DNA from: Pumilibacter intestinalis
Lineage (GTDB): Bacteria; Bacillota; Clostridia; Christensenellales; Pumilibacteraceae
DNA length: 64,000 nucleotides
Reading direction: 5' to 3'
Assembly: GCF_943193005.1 (NCBI RefSeq)
Contig: NZ_CALPCH010000005.1
Span: 1 to 64,000, forward strand
The translations under genes and the position numbers were made by a program. Positions 60,908-64,000 of this stretch are shown here, piece after piece. Position 1 is the stretch's first letter; every line of letters begins with the position of its first letter. The notes beneath the pieces were generated by a model. That model was not told the origin of the DNA and searched no databases. It worked only from the letters and a program-made list of their open reading frames with translations.

Positions 60908-62460
60908 ATTCCGTCCTCCGTTTTTACCGTAAGTTCCATTCCGCACCGCAACCGAAACGTCAAATCTCCACTGCTTTCCACATATATTCGTTCCGCTACT
61001 TTACCGAATAAACCCGCATCGAACATTGCAAGAAAATCATATTCCGCTACGATACGTTCCAATGCGCGCAATTGTTCTATACTGTTTTCGTCTTCATCAT
61101 CGTTGAGAATTTTAAGACGTCTGCTACGCAGTTCCGTTATTCTGTTTTGCAACTTGTCCGTTTGTTCGTAAAACGACACTTCGTCCAAAATGTGCTGTGC
61201 AAACAATTCGGAATAGATTCTGTTTTGTTCGGATAAAGACAGTATTTCTTTGTCTATCTCCGCTATCTCATTCTTACCGCCGTTTGCCCGCATTTTCAGC
61301 GTTTGCATTTGCAAAAGCGTTTCATGGATAACGGCACGAGAATTTTGTTTGAGCGTATTGAACATTTTGACAAAGGCTTGCCGAAGCGTTCTATCCGCAT
61401 AAGCCGGCGCTCTGCATGCATCGGTTGTCATTCCTTGCTTATGACAGCACCAATACAGTTCGCCGTTGCGTATTTTCTTTTTATACGCCCACCCGCAATG
61501 CCTACAATACACTTTCTTTTGCAAAAACACATTTGTATCGGATACACCCGTATTCACGTAAAACTTGTCTTTTCGTTCTTTGCGCATAGCTTGCACTTTA
61601 TAGAACACGGCTTTATCTAATATAGGCTCGTGCGTCCCCGTATAGTAGTATTTGGGCAACTCGCCGTTATTTACTTTCTTCGTCAGCGGCAACGTATTGG
61701 TCGAATAGCTTTTTTGCAATAAGCAATCCCCTATATACCGCTCGTTGGATAAAATATAACTTATGGCTTTTATGGTAAATCTTTGCTCTTTATACTGTTC
61801 GTTTACGGTCTGCGAGATAAGGCAATCGCCCATACCCGACAAATACAACTCGAATATCTTTTTGACAATTTCGGCTTCTCGCGGCTCTACTACAAGTCCG
61901 TCTTTATCCAATCTATATCCGAACGGCGCTTTTGAGAGATTGTATGTGCCGTCCGCCATTCTCATACGATTGGATACGCACATTCTTCGTGATGCCGAAA
62001 TCGCTTCTCCTTGCGCAAACGCGCTTTTAATATACAGTATCATTTCCGAGTTCATTCGCTCGGTGTCTATGTTATCGTTCTCGAAGAATATGCTTGCCCC
62101 GTGCGCTTTGAATAACCGCACGTTTTCTATACATTCCAAAGAATTTCGGGCAAAGCGGGTTACGCTTTTTACAAGCACTCTGTCTATTTTCTTCTTTTTT
62201 ATATCCGCTACAAGACGCTTGAAATCATCGCGTTTTGCCATGCTTGTGCCCGTTATGCCCTCGTCGGCATAAATATCCACAAGACGCATATTCTCGTTTA
62301 CACGGATATAATCGGTGTAATATCTCACCTGCGCGTAAAACGAATCGAGATGGTCGTTCTCATCCGAACTTACACGGCAATATGCCGCGACACGCAATTT
62401 ATCCGACAAATCATCCTGTCTTGTTGCTTTTATTATTCGTACTTCTTTTACGTTATTCAC
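60904..62460 (-). CDS. Large serine recombinase of the outer element (intact)
   Basis: 518 residues starting at GTG (62460), with AAGGAGG 8 nt upstream. The catalytic domain has VAAYCRVSSDENDHLDSF (nucleophile Ser) and DIYADEGITGTSMAKRDDF, the same motif in which the third recombinase gene was invaded. The Recombinase domain (APFGYRLDKDGLVVEPRE), zinc ribbon (CRHCGWAYKK .. CCHKQ) and a long coiled coil follow. With the 285-residue partner and the split third gene it forms a triple-recombinase cassette that would move the outer element. Confidence 0.92.
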   Translation of the reverse strand: MNNVKEVRIIKATRQDDLSDKLRVAAYCRVSSDENDHLDSFYAQVRYYTDYIRVNENMRLVDIYADEGITGTSMAKRDDFKRLVADIKKKKIDRVLVKSVTRFARNSLECIENVRLFKAHGASIFFENDNIDTERMNSEMILYIKSAFAQGEAISASRRMCVSNRMRMADGTYNLSKAPFGYRLDKDGLVVEPREAEIVKKIFELYLSGMGDCLISQTVNEQYKEQRFTIKAISYILSNERYIGDCLLQKSYSTNTLPLTKKVNNGELPKYYYTGTHEPILDKAVFYKVQAMRKERKDKFYVNTGVSDTNVFLQKKVYCRHCGWAYKKKIRNGELYWCCHKQGMTTDACRAPAYADRTLRQAFVKMFNTLKQNSRAVIHETLLQMQTLKMRANGGKNEIAEIDKEILSLSEQNRIYSELFAQHILDEVSFYEQTDKLQNRITELRSRRLKILNDDEDENSIEQLRALERIVAEYDFLAMFDAGLFGKVAERIYVESSGDLTFRLRCGMELTVKTEDGI

Positions 62461-62482
62461 GCGGCACACCTCCTTTATGTTT

Positions 62483-62650
62483 TTACAGCGGAATAGGTTC
62501 GCACCCCATAATTTCCGCACATCGCTTATTTAATCGTTTCAATATAACAATATCCACGTCGCCTTGCGCCTGCACTTGCTTTATAAGCGAATACGCCGCA
62601 AGGTAAGTAAATTCTTTTTTATATTTTTCTTGTTCTGCCGTTGCTTCCAA
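62483..62650 (-). CDS. Small helical protein preceding the recombinase cassette
   Basis: 55 residues from TTG (62650) with AAAGGAGTG upstream; it begins LEATAEQEKYKKEFTYLAAY and ends GCEPIPL. Two predicted helices (about 5-28 and 34-48) resemble the short SHOCT-like proteins often encoded just before such recombinases. The stop is 22 bp from the recombinase GTG. Function unknown. Confidence 0.65.
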   Translation of the reverse strand: MEATAEQEKYKKEFTYLAAYSLIKQVQAQGDVDIVILKRLNKRCAEIMGCEPIPL

Positions 62651-62664
62651 CTTTCACTCCTTTG

Positions 62665-62734
62665 AAAGATGCAAGTGCACACGGCATAACTTTGAAACGC
62701 TCGCATCTTTCGATGTCTTTCTTCGTTATGCCGT
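62665..62734 (-). ncRNA. Candidate cis-acting RNA pseudoknot before the recombinase cassette
   Basis: Two interleaved perfect inverted repeats: ACGGCATAAC (62681-62690) with GTTATGCCGT (62725-62734), and AAAGATGC (62665-62672) with GCATCTTT (62703-62710). In the minus-strand RNA these give an H-type pseudoknot of 10- and 8-bp stems whose last strand (GCATCTTT) touches the AAAGGAG of the 55-residue gene. An alternative CATC-GAAA-GATG hairpin uses the same bases. This suggests control of translation. Confidence 0.5.
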
Positions 62735-62759
62735 TCGGCAATATTAAATTGTGTATATA

Positions 62760-62780
62760 TAAAAGCGAATATCGCTTTTA
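62760..62780 (-). terminator. Hairpin after the degenerate resolvase gene
   Basis: Perfect TAAAAGCGA (62760-62768) / TCGCTTTTA (62772-62780) stem with a 3-nt loop; its A/T-rich base gives a U-rich 3' end on the minus strand. It sits 8 bp after the stop codon at 62788. Confidence 0.6.
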
Positions 62781-62787
62781 TCGTTAC

Positions 62788-63234
62788 CTACTCAGATATT
62801 TTGGAGCCATGCGCATTTACAAGAGCTTGATATCCCGCAAGAATAAACTCTTGGGAAGTGCGCTTGATATTTCCTTGTAAAACACCTATAATTTCCAAGC
62901 GGTTTAGGATATTTTTGTCAACAGGGTCTTCCAATATATCTAACGCCACGTTATTCTCGGTAATTTGTTTGTATATTTTGAAAAACTCATTGCCGTTTAG
63001 ACTCAAATGCCTTACGCGAAAAACCAATACTTTCTCCAATTTGCCCTCCGCGCAATCTTGCATTAAACGGTTTAATGCCGCTCTACACCTTTTTCCGCCC
63101 ACGTATCCTCGATCCAAATATCTATTTACAACTACGTCGCCATGTGCGCTTGCGTAATCTTGCAACTTTTTCATTTGCGGTTCTATAAGCACATCGCCCC
63201 GTGATGTATAAATATATATCCCTACTTTTGCCAT
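62788..63234 (-). CDS. Stand-alone, degenerate serine-resolvase catalytic domain
   Basis: 148 residues from the ATG at 63234 (AAAGGAGC upstream). It follows the resolvase fold: GIYIYTSRGDVLIEPQMKKL with a Ser at the nucleophile position, YLDRGYVGGKRCRAALNRLMQD, then VLVFRVRHLSLNGNEFF. The active-site arginines of the usual DRLSRN motif are changed (RHLSLN). There is no Recombinase or zinc-ribbon domain. The last 20 residues (EFILAGYQALVNAHGSKISE) resemble the end of the 75-residue protein next door. It may be a regulator rather than an active enzyme. Confidence 0.7.
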   Translation of the reverse strand: MAKVGIYIYTSRGDVLIEPQMKKLQDYASAHGDVVVNRYLDRGYVGGKRCRAALNRLMQDCAEGKLEKVLVFRVRHLSLNGNEFFKIYKQITENNVALDILEDPVDKNILNRLEIIGVLQGNIKRTSQEFILAGYQALVNAHGSKISE

Positions 63235-63313
63235 TGTTTTGCTCCTTTCAAAAATATTTTTTGCCGTATAACTGAAAGTAGCGAGGGCCATACGCCATCG
63301 CTACTTAATTCGT

Positions 63314-63541
63314 TTATTCGGTTGTTTTCGGGCCATACTGAGTTTGCAGAGCCATATACCCTGCGTATATGAGTTCTACTTTCGTTATGCGGTGCTTTTT
63401 GAGAAAGTCGCATATTTCATCGTGCGTTTCACGCGACAGCCGCGTATTGAATTGCTTCGTTGCTTGGTCGCGGTACTCTTTGTTTACTTCTTCGTACTTT
63501 CGCCGCGCTTTCCGCATCGGCGTTTCCGGTTTCTTTTCCAT
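63314..63541 (-). CDS. Small ribbon-helix-helix-like DNA-binding protein
   Basis: 75 residues with GGAGCG before the ATG. A basic N-terminal third (MRKARRKYEEVNKEYRDQ) is followed by FNTRLSRETHDEICDFLKKH and TKVELIYAGYMALQ, a strand-helix-helix pattern as in Arc/MetJ proteins. Second gene of the TnpV operon, 10 bp after it. It is a candidate for binding the palindrome at 63944-63961. Confidence 0.6.
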   Translation of the reverse strand: MEKKPETPMRKARRKYEEVNKEYRDQATKQFNTRLSRETHDEICDFLKKHRITKVELIYAGYMALQTQYGPKTTE

Positions 63542-63551
63542 TTATCGCTCC

Positions 63552-63908
63552 TTATGCCACATACACGATTTCGTGTAGAATTTCTTCTTCGATGAGCCGT
63601 TGCATTTCGTTCAGTCTGCGGCAATCTTCTATATAGTTGCCCGTCCGCGTAAACCGCTCGTCACGAGCGAGCTTCGCCCGCATCGTTTCTTCCAATTCAT
63701 CCGCTTGCTTATCTACACCGTGAAGATAGGTCGGCAAATCGGCAATCGTCCAATCTATCCCCTTTTCTTCGAGATACTTGCGTTTAAGCGTACCGTATTT
63801 TCCGTATACGTGCTTTACGGGTTTTACCGCTTCTCGGTAGATTTTAATTTCTTCTACCGTAAGTCCCTCGCCCGCGTCCGCTTTTCTTATGATTTCCTGC
63901 GCTTCCAT
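63552..63908 (-). CDS. tnpV: TnpV-family transposon protein
   Basis: 118 residues. The family core is visible as GKYGTLKRKYLEEKGIDW (about 36-53), LPTYLHGVDKQADELEETM (about 58-76) and a C-terminal IEEEILHEIVYV. TnpV proteins accompany large serine recombinases in Tn4451-like elements; their role is not established. GGAGGT precedes the ATG, after a promoter with an embedded operator. Right-most gene of the window. Confidence 0.82.
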   Translation of the reverse strand: MEAQEIIRKADAGEGLTVEEIKIYREAVKPVKHVYGKYGTLKRKYLEEKGIDWTIADLPTYLHGVDKQADELEETMRAKLARDERFTRTGNYIEDCRRLNEMQRLIEEEILHEIVYVA

Positions 63909-63939
63909 TATCCTACCTCCAAATGTTTTAGTTTTCTCT

Positions 63940-63968
63940 ATTATATCGTGATATCACGATAATGTCAA
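63940..63968 (-). promoter_or_regulatory. tnpV promoter with an 18-bp palindromic operator in the spacer
   Basis: Perfect TTGACA (63963-63968), 17 bp, perfect TATAAT (63940-63945). The perfect palindrome TATCGTGATATCACGATA (63944-63961) occupies the spacer and enters the -10, so a bound repressor would exclude RNA polymerase. Confidence 0.85.
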
Positions 63969-64000
63969 GTTTTTTTATAAACTTTTCGAGGAAAATTTTT

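Larger units (their letters stand above)
32887..64000. mobile_element. Outer mobile element (partial; interrupted by the inner element)
   Basis: TnpV, a small ribbon-helix-helix-like protein, a degenerate resolvase, a 55-residue protein and three tandem serine-recombinase genes lie in one direction from 63908 to 59852 and again from 34285 to 32887. The inner element (34286-59859) sits inside the third recombinase gene. The left limit is given as the last recombinase gene. The true end may lie anywhere down to about 31440, since the gene at 31685-32770 could be cargo. The right end is beyond the window. Confidence 0.65.

Overview
The window comes from a Firmicutes (Clostridia-type) chromosome. 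It carries a rpmG-secE-nusG-rplK-rplA-rplJ-rplL block with strong AAGGAGG ribosome binding sites, lipoprotein signal peptides, a sigma-A style promoter set (TTGACA/TATAAT) and clostridial mobile-element genes of the TnpV, MobC and large serine recombinase families. It may be a gut member of the Christensenellales or a relative, but that placement is a guess. No rRNA, tRNA or CRISPR array was seen.

Layout. (1) 1-4.4 kb: translation and transcription housekeeping genes on the minus strand, with an L10-type leader and palindromic intergenic repeats. (2) 4.4-31.4 kb: a catabolic locus for a rhamnose-containing, probably acylated glycan. A long minus-strand gene train runs from a promoter at 26.9 kb: SGNH lipoprotein, solute-binding lipoprotein, two ABC permeases, two paralogous GH99-like lipoproteins, an alpha/beta hydrolase, an Ig-like surface protein, a GH78 rhamnosidase, another SGNH hydrolase, an unknown protein, a GH2-fold protein that has lost both catalytic glutamates, and a propeller lipoprotein. 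A divergent AraC regulator, a RpiB-type isomerase and a GH106-like rhamnosidase lie on the plus strand. The ABC ATPase is not in the window. Palindromic repeats (core TCATTGCGAG / CTCGCAATGA) sit only between genes in the first 18.6 kb.

(3) 31.7-64 kb: nested mobile DNA, richer in A+T. An outer element, cut by the window end, carries TnpV, a ribbon-helix-helix-like protein, a degenerate resolvase, a small protein, two tandem recombinases and a third recombinase gene that is split in two. The split is exact: the first 70 codons end at 59852 and the rest resumes at 34285, sharing an 8-bp core GCAGACGA. Removing the 25,566 bp between the two cores restores one frame of 536 codons. The inserted inner element has its serine integrase 41 bp inside the left core. 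It carries a MobC/MobA/oriT mobilisation set, an 850-residue protein with the DxDxD signature of two-barrel RNA polymerases (QDE-1/YonO superfamily), a complete surface-glycan synthesis operon, a helicase with eight helicase-associated repeats, a tyrosine recombinase and a RelE/RelB-type toxin-antitoxin pair.

The most striking regulatory structure is at 57755-57919. Perfect 19-bp inverted repeats flank 127 bp that hold a consensus-like promoter (TTGATT-17-TATAAT) firing into the helicase and glycan operon, plus an 11-bp-stem hairpin. The segment lies against the 3' end of the tyrosine recombinase gene. It looks like an invertible ON/OFF switch, in which inversion would remove the promoter and put a terminator in front of the operon. 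If so, the inner element is a mobile, phase-variable surface-glycan locus living inside the recombinase gene of another mobile element.
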